Shown in pieces: positions 30,306 to 39,525 of a DNA stretch of 64,000 nt. Where the stretch lies: assembly GCF_003261585.1 (NCBI RefSeq), contig NZ_POVU01000014.1, positions 1-64,000 on the forward strand, written 5' to 3'. This DNA comes from Acinetobacter sp. MB5. GTDB lineage: Bacteria; Pseudomonadota; Gammaproteobacteria; Pseudomonadales; Moraxellaceae. Under the pieces are notes generated by a model, which was not told the origin of the DNA, did no database searches, and saw only the letters and a list, made by a program, of their open reading frames with translations. The position numbers and the translations under genes were made by a program. The number at the start of each line of letters is the position of its first letter. Position 1 is the first letter of the stretch.

Positions 30306-30634
30306 TGGAAAAGATATTTGTTTGTCAGGTAGACGAGCTTGATGAAGGTGATGCATTGAAAGTCGACTGCGGTGTAGGTGGAATTGCTGCACTTGCAGTG
30401 TTTAATTTTAATGGCGAGTTTTTTGCCATGAATGACAAATGTAGTCATGGTAATGCCTCAATGTCTGAGGGCTATCTGGAAGAAGATGGCACAGTGGAAT
30501 GCCCATTACATGCATCACGTTTCTGCTTAAAGACAGGTGTACCGCAATGTGTCCCAGCGACTGACCCGATCCAGACTTTTCCTGTTGTGATTGAAGATGG
30601 TGCTGTATTTGTTGAACTGGCTGGAGTTGCATAA
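30305..30634 (+). CDS. hcaC: Rieske ferredoxin of phenylpropionate dioxygenase
   Basis: A 109-residue Rieske-type ferredoxin with ligands 'CSHGNASM' and 'CPLHASRF' (about residues 43-66). It carries electrons from the reductase HcaD to the HcaE Rieske centre. It is translationally coupled at both ends (TAATG overlaps with hcaF and hcaB). Confidence 0.94.
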   Translation: MEKIFVCQVDELDEGDALKVDCGVGGIAALAVFNFNGEFFAMNDKCSHGNASMSEGYLEEDGTVECPLHASRFCLKTGVPQCVPATDPIQTFPVVIEDGAVFVELAGVA

Positions 30635-31455
30635 TGGGCTGGTTACAAGGTGAAGTGGTATTGATCACAGGTGGTGGTTCTGGGCTTGGACTGGCACTGG
30701 TTGAACGGTTTTTAAATGAAGGTGCGCAAGTTGCCGTGTTGCAACGCTCCCAATCTAAAGTTGATGAGCTGATTGCCCACTATGGTGACCGTATTGTCGC
30801 GGTTGCAGGTGATGTAGCCCAATATGCCGACAATGTTCGTGCGGTTGAAGCGACTGTGGCACGTTTTGGCAAGCTGGACTGTTTTATTGGCAATGCAGGA
30901 ATCTGGGATCACTATGCCGATATCGTCAATATGTCGGGTGAGCAACTAGATCAGGCCTTTGATGAAATCATGAGTATTAACACCAAAGGTTATTTGCTGG
31001 GTGCCAAAGCGGCATTGAATGAATTGCTGAAAACGGAAGGCTCCATGATTTTTACCTTGTCGAATTCTGCATTTTATTCATCGGGTGGTGGGCCAATCTA
31101 CACCGCATCAAAACATGCTGGCGTGGGCTTGGTACGTGAGCTGGCGTATGAGCTGGCACCTAAAATCCGTGTCAATGCCGTCGCTCCGTCAGGGATGAAT
31201 GTCAATGTCAAAGGTGCAGCCTCGTTAGGACAGGAAAATTTAGGACTGCTCGATGCACGCGATCCTGTTCGGATTGGACAAGGTATGCCGCTGAAATTTT
31301 TGCCAGAAGCCGAAGATATGACAGGCTCTTATGTGCTACTCGCCTCTCGACAAAATAACCGGCCATTATCGGGTGTGTTTATTAATGCCGACTGTGGTTT
31401 AGGTATTCGTGGTTTACGTCAACCTAATGCAGGGTTTTTTGACGTTTTGTCCTAA
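30634..31455 (+). CDS. hcaB: 2,3-dihydroxy-2,3-dihydrophenylpropionate dehydrogenase
   Basis: A 273-residue short-chain dehydrogenase of the cis-dihydrodiol branch. The NAD motif is 'ITGGGSGLGLAL', followed by 'FIGNAGIWDHYADIV', catalytic 'LSNSAFYSSGGGPIYTASKHA' (Ser, Tyr-x3-Lys) and 'VNAVAPSGMN'. It rearomatises the dihydrodiol from HcaEF to the 2,3-dihydroxyphenyl compound, the substrate of the next gene's product. Its start overlaps the hcaC stop by one base. Confidence 0.93.
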   Translation: MGWLQGEVVLITGGGSGLGLALVERFLNEGAQVAVLQRSQSKVDELIAHYGDRIVAVAGDVAQYADNVRAVEATVARFGKLDCFIGNAGIWDHYADIVNMSGEQLDQAFDEIMSINTKGYLLGAKAALNELLKTEGSMIFTLSNSAFYSSGGGPIYTASKHAGVGLVRELAYELAPKIRVNAVAPSGMNVNVKGAASLGQENLGLLDARDPVRIGQGMPLKFLPEAEDMTGSYVLLASRQNNRPLSGVFINADCGLGIRGLRQPNAGFFDVLS

Positions 31456-31477
31456 AGGTTTAGTGGATAGAGCTATA

Positions 31478-31503
31478 TAGATCGCCTCTTGGCGATCTAG
31501 TTT
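31478..31503 (+). other. Hairpin inside the hca operon
   Basis: TAGATCGCC (31478-31486), loop TCTT, GGCGATCTA (31491-31499), then G and TTTT. It lies in the only sizeable gap of the operon, just before the ribosome site of mhpB copy 2. It could attenuate or protect the mRNA. Confidence 0.55.
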
Positions 31504-31514
31504 TGGAGTTCAAC

Positions 31515-32471
31515 ATGGCTGTTAAACTGATTTGCGCATCGCATAGTCCGCTGATGGAGTTTGCTTCACCGATTGAAAAGCGTCAGGAAGAGGTTGTTCG
31601 TGCAACCTTTAAAACTTTGGCGGCTGAATTAAAACAATATGATCCAACCCTGATTATTAGTTTTGGTCCCGATCATTTTAATGGTTTCTTTTATGACCTG
31701 ATGCCAAGTTTTTGTGTTGGAATTCGGGCAACCGCTGCAGGCGACTGGGATTATGGCCCAGGTAAGCTCAATGTACCTGAACAAACTGCTCTACAACTGG
31801 TTCGTCATGTTCTGGATGAAGGCGTCGATGTCGCATTTTCATATCGTATGCAGGCCGATCATGGGGTTACTCAGCCCTTGCATTTTTTATGTGAAGGCCA
31901 GTTAGACCGTTATCCGACAATTCCAGTTTTTGTGAATGGAGCGGCTGTCCCATTACCTACGACCAAACGGGCAATTGCACTGGGTCGAGCTGTAGGTTCA
32001 TTTATCCAGTCGTTAAACCTTGAAAATGAACGGGTTCTTATTTTAGGAACAGGTGGTTTATCACATGATCCACCAACACCACAAATTGGCTCTGTTCCCC
32101 CAGAAGTGGAAGAGTTTTTGATTGCAGGCCGTCATCCGTCTACAGAAGCACGTAACGCACGCCAAGCCAAAATTATAGCAGTCGGGCAACGTCTGGCAGC
32201 AGGAGATACTTCGGTTGCCGTGCCACTGAATCCAGAGTGGGATCAACATTTGCTGAATATTTTTCAGAATGCAGATTTTGCAGCCATTGAGAAAATGACT
32301 GAATCCGAGATCCGTCGTGATGGTGGTCGTGGCGGGCAAGAGATTCGCGCGTGGATTGCCGCTTTTGCAGCACTTTCCGCCTTAGGTGACTATGAAATGA
32401 AAGTTCATTGTTATGAAGCTATTTCAGAATGGATTGCGGGTTTTGGCATTGTCACAGCCAACTTGAAATAA
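31515..32471 (+). CDS. mhpB: 3-(2,3-dihydroxyphenyl)propionate 1,2-dioxygenase (copy 2)
   Basis: A 318-residue MhpB paralogue with the same blocks as copy 1: 'FGPDHFNGFFYDLMPS', 'ADHGVTQPLHFL', 'GTGGLSHDPPTPQIGSV' and 'EWIAGFGIVTA'. ATG at 31515 is used because GGAG (31505-31508) lies 6 nt before it; the upstream in-frame TTG overlaps this site. Placed between hcaB and hcaD, it links dihydroxylation directly to ring cleavage. E. coli hca operons lack such a gene, so this is a local variation. Confidence 0.93.
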   Translation: MAVKLICASHSPLMEFASPIEKRQEEVVRATFKTLAAELKQYDPTLIISFGPDHFNGFFYDLMPSFCVGIRATAAGDWDYGPGKLNVPEQTALQLVRHVLDEGVDVAFSYRMQADHGVTQPLHFLCEGQLDRYPTIPVFVNGAAVPLPTTKRAIALGRAVGSFIQSLNLENERVLILGTGGLSHDPPTPQIGSVPPEVEEFLIAGRHPSTEARNARQAKIIAVGQRLAAGDTSVAVPLNPEWDQHLLNIFQNADFAAIEKMTESEIRRDGGRGGQEIRAWIAAFAALSALGDYEMKVHCYEAISEWIAGFGIVTANLK

Positions 32472-32483
32472 AGGACAAAACAC

Positions 32484-33707
32484 ATGAGTGTTCAAACTAT
32501 TGCAATTGTAGGTGCAGGTCAGGCAGGTGCCAGTGCAATTCTAGAGCTACGTGCCCAGCAATTTGCTGGTGAGATTATTTTAATTGGCGATGAACCTCAT
32601 TTGCCGTATGAGCGTCCACCTTTATCGAAAGACGCGATTTTAAATCCCGAGCAGACCAAGCTAGAAATTCTTTCTGAGCAAAAACTTGCAGAACTCAATG
32701 TTCAAGTGATTTCCAATAATGCTGTGATCAAACTTCAGCCTGAAGCACATCAACTGGTTTTAAAAAGTGGTGACGTGATCCACTACGATAAATTGCTTCT
32801 GGCCACAGGCGGATCAGCACGTCGTTTACCCACGCTCGATGCTTTGGGACAACAGGTATATACCTTGCGTAATCTGGAAGATTCACAGAAATTGATTCCT
32901 GTGTTGCAACCTGAGAAACGCATTTTGATTGTAGGTGGCGGTGTGATCGGATTAGAACTTGCATCGAGTGCCCGTGCTAAAGGCTGTCAGGTTACTGTAC
33001 TAGAACAAGGCCCAATGGTCATGGGACGCTGTTCTCCCTTACATTTGAGTGAGTTTTTACTGCAACAGCATCAGCGTGAAGGTGTTGTCATTCATCTCAA
33101 TGCCAAACTGAAATGCGCTGAACGACATGATCAAGAGGTGGTTCTCACGCTGGAAAATGGTCAGCAGTTTACAGGTGATGCGGTGATTTACGGGATTGGG
33201 ATTATCCCGAACACTGATTTGGCACAAGACGCTGGTCTCGATGTCGATTTTGCAATTCGGGTCAATGCATACTGTCAAACGTCTAATCCAGATATTTATG
33301 CCGCAGGCGATGTGGCAACACAACTGACTCCAGAAGGCCAGTATCGTCGTATCGAAACCTGGGAAAATGCCAACAATCAGGCCGGAATTTTTGCACGTCA
33401 TGTCATGGGGAACGAATTTGCAAAACCGAATCCTGCATGGTTCTGGACGGATCAACTGGAGATGAATTTCCAGTTTGTTGGTGATATGAATGCTCCTGAA
33501 TGGCATATTCGTGGCGACATGGATCTTGAGCAGGGTAAAAATACCCACTGTGTCATGTTCGGAATACGTGATGGCATTATTGTGGCGGGAATTACCATCA
33601 ATCAGGCGAAAGACATGCGTCATTTAAAGAAAATGGTTGCTAAAGCACAGCCATTTGACGCGGAGAAATTACTTAATCTCGAGACTGATTTACGTAAGGT
33701 TGCTTGA
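32484..33707 (+). CDS. hcaD: Ferredoxin-NAD+ reductase of phenylpropionate dioxygenase
   Basis: A 407-residue FAD/NAD(P)-binding reductase. The FAD motif is 'AIVGAGQAGASAILELR', the NADH motif 'ILIVGGGVIGLELASSARA', and the second FAD motif 'NPDIYAAGDVATQ'. The C-terminal reductase domain is of the Rieske-dioxygenase type. It passes electrons from NADH to HcaC. It lies 12 bp after mhpB copy 2 and closes the recognisable hca operon. Confidence 0.93.
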   Translation: MSVQTIAIVGAGQAGASAILELRAQQFAGEIILIGDEPHLPYERPPLSKDAILNPEQTKLEILSEQKLAELNVQVISNNAVIKLQPEAHQLVLKSGDVIHYDKLLLATGGSARRLPTLDALGQQVYTLRNLEDSQKLIPVLQPEKRILIVGGGVIGLELASSARAKGCQVTVLEQGPMVMGRCSPLHLSEFLLQQHQREGVVIHLNAKLKCAERHDQEVVLTLENGQQFTGDAVIYGIGIIPNTDLAQDAGLDVDFAIRVNAYCQTSNPDIYAAGDVATQLTPEGQYRRIETWENANNQAGIFARHVMGNEFAKPNPAWFWTDQLEMNFQFVGDMNAPEWHIRGDMDLEQGKNTHCVMFGIRDGIIVAGITINQAKDMRHLKKMVAKAQPFDAEKLLNLETDLRKVA

Positions 33708-33784
33708 ATTTAGTCGTAGCAGGCTTAAACACATCCGCCTATGTTGTTGTTGGCAGCATGGGTGGATTGATACGGATATTCTTC

Positions 33785-34684
33785 ATGTTTTTGTTTAAGG
33801 GATCTATTTCTGTTTCCCACCTGAGCATTTATGCCATTCTTGTCTTGATCTGGGCTGCAACACCTCTGGCAATTGTCTGGAGTGTGCAAGAAATTGATCC
33901 ACTTTGGATCTTGATGATCCGATATATCGGCGCATCTATTTTAGCCTATGCTTTATTGCGCATTTTTCGTAATCCTTTGCCCCTAGATCACCGATCATTA
34001 ATGAGTTATGTGGCAGGGAGTCTGAATTTAATTGGTGCCCAGTTTTTTATTTATCTGGCTGCCCGTTATTTAACCTCAGGCCTAATGGCTTTGTTATTTG
34101 GGCTATCCCCATTGATTTCAGGTTTAATCGGCCATTTCGTTCTCAAAAATCAACGTCTGGTGAGCATACAATGGTTTGGCATGCTCATGGCGGTCTTTGG
34201 TTTGATCGTGGTTTTTGCTGACCAGACAGGAAATCATGTTCAACCAATCGGTATCGGTTTAATTTTAATCAGCATTATTTCTTATGTGAGTTCTATCTTT
34301 TGGGTGAAGCATATTGCTGCACCTTTAACACCAATGTCACAGGCAACAGGCTCATTGCTGGTTTCGGCGCTGGCATCTTTACTACTACTTCCTTCTATCT
34401 ACCAACATGTGCCTCAGCATTTTCCTGAAAGTAAAACCTTGCTAGGTCTGGCATTTACTATTCTATGCTCATCAATTATTGCCATGTTGTGCTATTTCTG
34501 GCTGATTCGTGAACTGAAACCCGTCACAATTTCTTTAAGCAATGTGATCACACCGATTATTGCCTTGAGTTTAGGTGCAATATTGAATCATGAACAATTG
34601 AATTTGAGTGTGTTGGTTGGTGTGATCATGATCATGACAGGAATTATATTTTATTTAAGGCAAGGGCCAAATAAAGCATACTGA
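33785..34684 (+). CDS. EamA/DMT-family transporter
   Basis: About 300 residues with ten hydrophobic segments in two five-TM EamA repeats; 'YLAARYLTSGLMALLFGLSPLISGLIGHF' (about the third to fourth TM) and 'LKPVTISLSNVITPIIALSLGAIL' are typical. The start is uncertain: the frame is open back to a TTG overlapping the hcaD stop (33704), but ATG at 33785 places TM1 normally. It is codirectional and close to hcaD, so it may be cotranscribed. Drug/metabolite exporters of this kind could release an aromatic intermediate; the substrate is unknown. Confidence 0.75.
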   Translation: MFLFKGSISVSHLSIYAILVLIWAATPLAIVWSVQEIDPLWILMIRYIGASILAYALLRIFRNPLPLDHRSLMSYVAGSLNLIGAQFFIYLAARYLTSGLMALLFGLSPLISGLIGHFVLKNQRLVSIQWFGMLMAVFGLIVVFADQTGNHVQPIGIGLILISIISYVSSIFWVKHIAAPLTPMSQATGSLLVSALASLLLLPSIYQHVPQHFPESKTLLGLAFTILCSSIIAMLCYFWLIRELKPVTISLSNVITPIIALSLGAILNHEQLNLSVLVGVIMIMTGIIFYLRQGPNKAY

Positions 34685-35042
34685 ACTCCGTTTAGCAGGT
34701 CATTTTGTATGCATGATCAAAAGAAGCCTATTCAAAATTAAGCCAATGACCTCTGTTATAGAGGCCTTGGCGATCACTTGAAGTACATTATAAATTTCTT
34801 GGTTTATCGTCAAAGTTACCAGTAGACTTTGAGATAATAATTGTCGCAATACTATATTGAATAAATTGTGGAATGACCTCTCTATTTTTAAAATTAGTTT
34901 TCTACAATTCAAGAATTATAAGACCTGATAGCGATAACAATAATTTATAGAACTGAACCAGAATCGTAGAAAATAATAGTTTGAAAATTCTAAATTGAAC
35001 TTAAATTGGCTAATCTAAATCAATATTGAAAAATAAATATAC
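34685..35042. other. Intergenic region between convergent genes
   Basis: About 360 bp between the EamA gene and the leftward MocR gene. There is no gene and only weak hairpins (for example CCTCT/AGAGG near 34748-34762). Confidence 0.4.
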
Positions 35043-36518
35043 CTAACGATTTTGCTCAATGATTTGGGCTAGAGTTTTGATCGCATTTTCGATCTGAATA
35101 AGATCAAAATCACCGAGACCCAGAATTAAGCCAGACTGTTTCCTTGCTTTAGAAAAAGTGGGCGATATCGCTTTGACCGAAACTCCAGCTTCACATGCGA
35201 ATTGTGCAATTTTCATATCATCAGCAGGAGCTACCAACCAGAGCACCATGTGCATACCTTGATCCCCAGATTCAATGAAAGCATGTGTTTTTGGAATATA
35301 GCGATCAATCAGTTGGATGATCTGTTGACGATTTTCAGCATACACATTACGTATCCGACGAATGTGTCGTTCTAAATAGCCTTCTTGTATAAATGCCCCC
35401 AGTACATGCTGATCCGCAGAGGGAGGATGACGGTCAATCAGTGCTCGAAGTCCACAAAAGGGTGCCACCAAGACTTTTGGTAATACCGCGTAACCCAGTC
35501 TCAACGAAGGAAAAAGTACCTTACTAAAGGTTCCAAGGTAAATGACCTGATCGGGTGCCATCGCTTGTAGTGCGGGAAAAGGCTGACCCGTGTAACGGAG
35601 TTCACTGTCATAATCATCTTCAACAATCCACGCCCGTTGCTGTTTCGCCCATGCAACCAGTTCGGTGCGCCGAGCCAAACTCATTGGCATCCCTAGTGGA
35701 TATTGATGTGAAGGGGTGACAAAGGCAGCTCGCGCTTGAGGTGCGAGATCAATTCCTTTTTGGACTAGAATTCCGTCTTCATCGACAGGAACACGGTTAA
35801 TTTGAAGCTGATGCAACGAATTTTCCAGAATAGCCGTCGTACCACGATAGGCGGGGTCTTCAACCCAGACAGCATCATGCTTGGTAAATAGAATCTGGCT
35901 ACAAAGATACAGCGCTTGCTGAATGCCACTGGTAATCACAATTTGCTCGGGTTCGCACTGAACGGAGCGGGAGCGTCGAACATAGTCGGCAATTGCAGAA
36001 CGGAGTGCATAGACACCTTGAGGGTCATCATAGCCTGAGGGAGCCGCTACCCCGCGTGCGCGAAAGCGATTGCCAAATTTGCGCCAAGCGTCACTGGGTT
36101 GTGTACGTCCTGTGGGAACAGAAATAGCAAATGGTCGATGTGCTAAAGGTTTAAATTCCTTGAAAATCTCAGCATACGTTCGTGCTGCATCGGTCAGCGA
36201 CACGGTATCAATCGATTGGGGTGATGCTGCTTGAGGATTTGGGCTTTTGAGCGCATGCGAAACAAATGTTCCCTGTCGTGCACGTGCTTCTAAAACACCT
36301 TCAGCAATCAGTTGATCATAGACCTCAATAATCGTTCCGCGGGCAATACCTAAAGTTTGAGCCAGTTTACGTGAAGAAGGCAGCGGATCACCAGCTTGTA
36401 AATCGCCTTGTTGTACCGCTTCTCTCAAAATCTGAATCAGTTGCGAGCCAATCTGTCCCTTAGCTTTATTCAGTTTAACAATTGAGGGAAGGTCGATGAC
36501 TTTTGCAATTCTTGCCAT
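35043..36518 (-). CDS. MocR-family regulator (GntR HTH fused to PLP aminotransferase fold)
   Basis: A 491-residue protein. The N-terminal GntR winged helix reads 'LIQILREAVQQGDLQAGDPLPSSRKLAQTLGIARGTIIEVYDQL'. The rest is a fold-type I aminotransferase domain with the nucleotide-like blocks 'YDDPQGVYALRSAIADYV', 'VEDDYDSELRYTG' and the PLP lysine in 'LGTFSKVLFPSLRLGY'. MocR regulators such as PdxR or GabR sense PLP or amino compounds. It is divergent from a PaiB-like gene, which is a probable target. Confidence 0.88.
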   Translation of the reverse strand: MARIAKVIDLPSIVKLNKAKGQIGSQLIQILREAVQQGDLQAGDPLPSSRKLAQTLGIARGTIIEVYDQLIAEGVLEARARQGTFVSHALKSPNPQAASPQSIDTVSLTDAARTYAEIFKEFKPLAHRPFAISVPTGRTQPSDAWRKFGNRFRARGVAAPSGYDDPQGVYALRSAIADYVRRSRSVQCEPEQIVITSGIQQALYLCSQILFTKHDAVWVEDPAYRGTTAILENSLHQLQINRVPVDEDGILVQKGIDLAPQARAAFVTPSHQYPLGMPMSLARRTELVAWAKQQRAWIVEDDYDSELRYTGQPFPALQAMAPDQVIYLGTFSKVLFPSLRLGYAVLPKVLVAPFCGLRALIDRHPPSADQHVLGAFIQEGYLERHIRRIRNVYAENRQQIIQLIDRYIPKTHAFIESGDQGMHMVLWLVAPADDMKIAQFACEAGVSVKAISPTFSKARKQSGLILGLGDFDLIQIENAIKTLAQIIEQNR

Positions 36519-36635
36519 AATTCTGGTCTACTTAAAATAAAATAAACTGGTTCTTTTAATAATCCAGTGAATAGGAGAAATTTACAACAATAAAGTCATC
36601 TTCATTTTTGAGTCACCATTAAAAGAGTGTAACCC

Positions 36636-37286
36636 ATGTATATCCCCGCAGATTTTGAAATCCCGCAAATTGACGTCATGCATCAACTCATCAAACAGCA
36701 TGCTTTGGGTATTTTGTTTACGCATGGCAGCAGTGGTTTGGATGCAAATCATCTTCCTTTTGAACTCAGCACCGATCAGTCAGAACTAGGGGTATTGCAT
36801 GCACATGTGTCGCGAAGTAATCCTGTCTGGCAAGACATTCAAGATGGGGATGAGGTACTGGTGGTATTTCGGGCTGGAGATGCCTATATCTCACCACAGT
36901 GGTATCCGAGTAAACATGAGCATCATCAACAAGTTCCAACGTGGAACTACAGGGCAGTACATGCTTATGGCACCGTGAAAATCCGCGATGATGAACGCTA
37001 TGTTCGAGGTGTGGTGGCACGCTTAACGCGCACACATGAAGCCACACAAGCTGAACCTTGGAAAATGTCAGATGCGCCAAAAGACTATTTGGAACCGATG
37101 CTAAAAGCCATTGTGGGGATTGAAATACAAATCACCCGATTACAAGGCAAAGCCAAACTCGGGCAAAACAAGGAATATCGGGATGTTCTAGGTGTTGCCA
37201 ATGCTTTAACAGCAACGGGGCAACATGAGATTGGTGATGCCATGCATCAGGTCGCTGCATCAAAAATAAAACAGTCATGTGAATAA
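36636..37286 (+). CDS. FMN-binding negative transcriptional regulator, PaiB-like
   Basis: A 216-residue protein of the PaiB family (FMN-binding split barrel): 'MYIPADFEIPQIDVMHQLI' at the start, 'LGVLHAHVSRSNPVWQ', then 'WYPSKHEHHQQVPTWNYRAVHAYG', and 'LEPMLKAIVGIEIQITRLQGKAKLGQNK' near the end are typical. The family name suggests a regulator, but the fold binds flavin and the biochemical role is poorly known. It is divergent from MocR and followed by an acetyltransferase gene; the trio recurs as a small detoxification-type unit in related bacteria. Confidence 0.82.
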   Translation: MYIPADFEIPQIDVMHQLIKQHALGILFTHGSSGLDANHLPFELSTDQSELGVLHAHVSRSNPVWQDIQDGDEVLVVFRAGDAYISPQWYPSKHEHHQQVPTWNYRAVHAYGTVKIRDDERYVRGVVARLTRTHEATQAEPWKMSDAPKDYLEPMLKAIVGIEIQITRLQGKAKLGQNKEYRDVLGVANALTATGQHEIGDAMHQVAASKIKQSCE

Positions 37287-37308
37287 AGAACAAATTGAGG
37301 AATCCACT

Positions 37309-37923
37309 ATGCAATGGATAGAGCCCGTGACATTGCTTGGGCAGCACGTCATTTTAAAACCACTCGATGAATCGCATCATCTGGAATTAAGTGAAGCGGT
37401 ACAAGATGGCGAGTTATGGAAACTTTGGTTCACCTTCATTCCAACCCCAGCAAACATGTTGGCTGAAATTCAAAGGCGTTTAGCGCTGCAACAGCAAGGT
37501 CAAATGCTACCTTTCACAGTGTTTGAGCGCCAAAGTGGTAAAGTTTTAGGCATGACCAGTTTCATGAATATTGACGCTGCACACCATCGTTTGGAAATCG
37601 GCTCGACGTGGTATCGCCAATCAGCACAGCGTAGTGCAGTCAATACCGAAGCCAAGCAACTCTTGCTGAGCCACGCTTTTGAGGTTTTGAACTGTATCGC
37701 GGTTGAGTTTCGGACATCATCATTTAATTTTAAAAGCCGTGCTGCGATTGAACGCCTAGGTGCCAAACTGGATGGGATATTAAGAAGCCATCAGATTGTG
37801 AAAGACGATATTTTACGAGATACCTATGTGTATAGTATTTTGCGAAGTGAGTGGCCTGCGGTCAGACAGAATTTAGCATTCAAACTTCAAATGTTTCCAA
37901 GTTCAGTAGAATCAATAAGTTGA
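37309..37923 (+). CDS. GNAT-family N-acetyltransferase
   Basis: A 204-residue acetyltransferase of the RimJ/RimL-like group: 'LLGQHVILKPLDESHHLELSEA' (first strand), 'TVFERQSGKVLGMTSFMNID', 'RLEIGSTWYRQSAQRSAVNTEAK' (acetyl-CoA binding) and 'NFKSRAAIERLGAKLDG'. ATG at 37309 is supported by GAGG 8 nt upstream; the frame also opens earlier, overlapping the PaiB stop. It is probably cotranscribed with the PaiB gene. The acetyl acceptor is unknown. Confidence 0.82.
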   Translation: MQWIEPVTLLGQHVILKPLDESHHLELSEAVQDGELWKLWFTFIPTPANMLAEIQRRLALQQQGQMLPFTVFERQSGKVLGMTSFMNIDAAHHRLEIGSTWYRQSAQRSAVNTEAKQLLLSHAFEVLNCIAVEFRTSSFNFKSRAAIERLGAKLDGILRSHQIVKDDILRDTYVYSILRSEWPAVRQNLAFKLQMFPSSVESIS

Positions 37924-38017
37924 ATTAAATGACATCAGGTTGATTTATAGTTTAGATAAGTATCGTGGAATTGGCGAGCGACATAAGCTCACTGATTTTT
38001 CAGAGTTAAATATAAGC

Positions 38018-38046
38018 AAGCCCGAATGAAATATTCGGGCTTTTTC
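38018..38046 (+). terminator. Terminator after GNAT gene
   Basis: AAGCCCGAAT (38018-38027) and ATTCGGGCTT (38033-38042) form a stem followed by TTTT. It ends the PaiB-GNAT unit. Confidence 0.85.
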
Positions 38047-38100
38047 TATGCAGTCTAGCAGGCGCTATAGCATTTAATGTTCTCGTCTAGGAAAGTGACC

Positions 38101-39435
38101 TTAATGGAAGATTTCTGCAATCATAGCTGCACCGATGAATGTACCAAAGTTTGCCAATAAAGATACCAGCACAATTTTCCAACCTAATTTACGAAATGCA
38201 GGAATATCTTTTGCGATAGAGAGACCTGCAAATGTCAGCATAGGCGTTAAAATCGCTAATACATTCATTGATTTTGTCAAATCGCTAATTATTGCTCCCC
38301 AAGGGCACCACGGTGAAGAAGCAAACATGGCGATGAGTGACACAAAGCACACGGCAGGAATTTTCTTCTTGGTGATGAAGTAAATCAGATCACCCAGCAA
38401 GGCAATGATGATCATAATTGCACAACCCACCACTACCGAGATTGAGAAATTCTGAAAGGCAATCCAGTTAGCCAGCATGGACATGATCGAAACCATCACC
38501 AAAATAACGGCTTTTTCTAACCATTGTAGTGAGCCGCTATGTTCAGTTTCTTCGACAGCATTGAGTGCCAACTCATTGGTTGAATGATCTTCAGGTTGGT
38601 TACTGCGACTCCAGCGACCTAAAATCGGTTCTAAAACGCGATAGCTTGCGACAGCCAACGGCAAGGAAATAAATAAAGTGAAATATGTGCCGAAGGTTGT
38701 GGTCAATAAATTCGATGCAGCAGCCAAAGCCATGACTGTATCGGCAGTTTGAGCGTCAAGATGTGCCGAAATTGCACCTGCTGCACCAGCCATCATACTG
38801 CCTGAACCGACACCTGAAGCCATTGCCAAAGAGCGTGGATCGAAAATATTGAGGCTGGTCACAAACCCCGCCACAATAGAAATGAAAATCGCCCCGATCA
38901 GTGTTCCAGTGATGTATTCCGCAAGAACACCTCGACCTTCTGGAGAGTTCATCCCATATTTTTCACTAATAATCGCCAGACTTGGTTCACGACCGACAGA
39001 GAAGGTTGCGCCAATCGCCTCACGTTTAATGCCAAGCAATAATGCAATTGGCATCGCAATCACGACTGTACCCACAAAATGCCCGAATTCCTGAAAAATC
39101 AGTGCCCAACCCGCTTGAAAGACCACAGGTAAAGATGAACCGACCACTAAACCGAGTTTAGCGATGAAAAAGAGCAGTGCGGGTTGTAAATAATGTGCGG
39201 CTTTAATTTGCAGCGGCTTGGTCATAGCCGTCGAGAAAATGCGTTTACTGCTGATGACCCCAAGTATCGCACCGAGAATCAGCGCCCAAATCATCGGCAG
39301 GAGTGTAATTTTCCCTTGCCCCAAAGGAATTGTAATTGGGCCAATTTTTTCTGAAATGATCAGAATAATAAAGGCCCACCCCAAAATAATAAAAAAACCA
39401 TTTCTATGTGTTGCAGTTGAATCTATAGCGCCCAT
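38101..39435 (-). CDS. DUF3100 multi-pass membrane protein
   Basis: A 444-residue polytopic membrane protein with about ten to twelve TM segments, resembling the DUF3100 family: 'SEKIGPITIPLGQGKITLLPMIWALILG' (across TM2), 'SVGREPSLAIISEKYG', 'MASGVGSGSMMAGAAGAISAHL' and 'LTFAGLSIAKDIPAFRKLGWK'. The family is probably a transporter of unknown substrate. It is the last gene of a five-gene leftward run. A perfect palindromic operator-like site lies 90 bp upstream (39526-39546), so it can be switched by the same regulator as the first gene of the run. Confidence 0.78.
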   Translation of the reverse strand: MGAIDSTATHRNGFFIILGWAFIILIISEKIGPITIPLGQGKITLLPMIWALILGAILGVISSKRIFSTAMTKPLQIKAAHYLQPALLFFIAKLGLVVGSSLPVVFQAGWALIFQEFGHFVGTVVIAMPIALLLGIKREAIGATFSVGREPSLAIISEKYGMNSPEGRGVLAEYITGTLIGAIFISIVAGFVTSLNIFDPRSLAMASGVGSGSMMAGAAGAISAHLDAQTADTVMALAAASNLLTTTFGTYFTLFISLPLAVASYRVLEPILGRWSRSNQPEDHSTNELALNAVEETEHSGSLQWLEKAVILVMVSIMSMLANWIAFQNFSISVVVGCAIMIIIALLGDLIYFITKKKIPAVCFVSLIAMFASSPWCPWGAIISDLTKSMNVLAILTPMLTFAGLSIAKDIPAFRKLGWKIVLVSLLANFGTFIGAAMIAEIFH

Positions 39436-39525
39436 TGTATTTCCTTTTCAATATGCGAATGGTCACAAAACATTCATAGTTTTTACATATTTTTGCCATA
39501 TCAGCAATGATATTAAAAAAGATTA

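Noticed and set aside
33057..33623. 188-codon open frame opposite hcaD
   Set aside because: It lies wholly inside hcaD on the other strand, has no family features, and hcaD is certain.
28336..33707. Naming these genes after the ADP1 hca (hydroxycinnamate) genes
   Set aside because: The enzymes are Rieske dioxygenase components of the E. coli-type hca (phenylpropionate) system, not the CoA-dependent hydroxycinnamate pathway that shares the name in A. baylyi.
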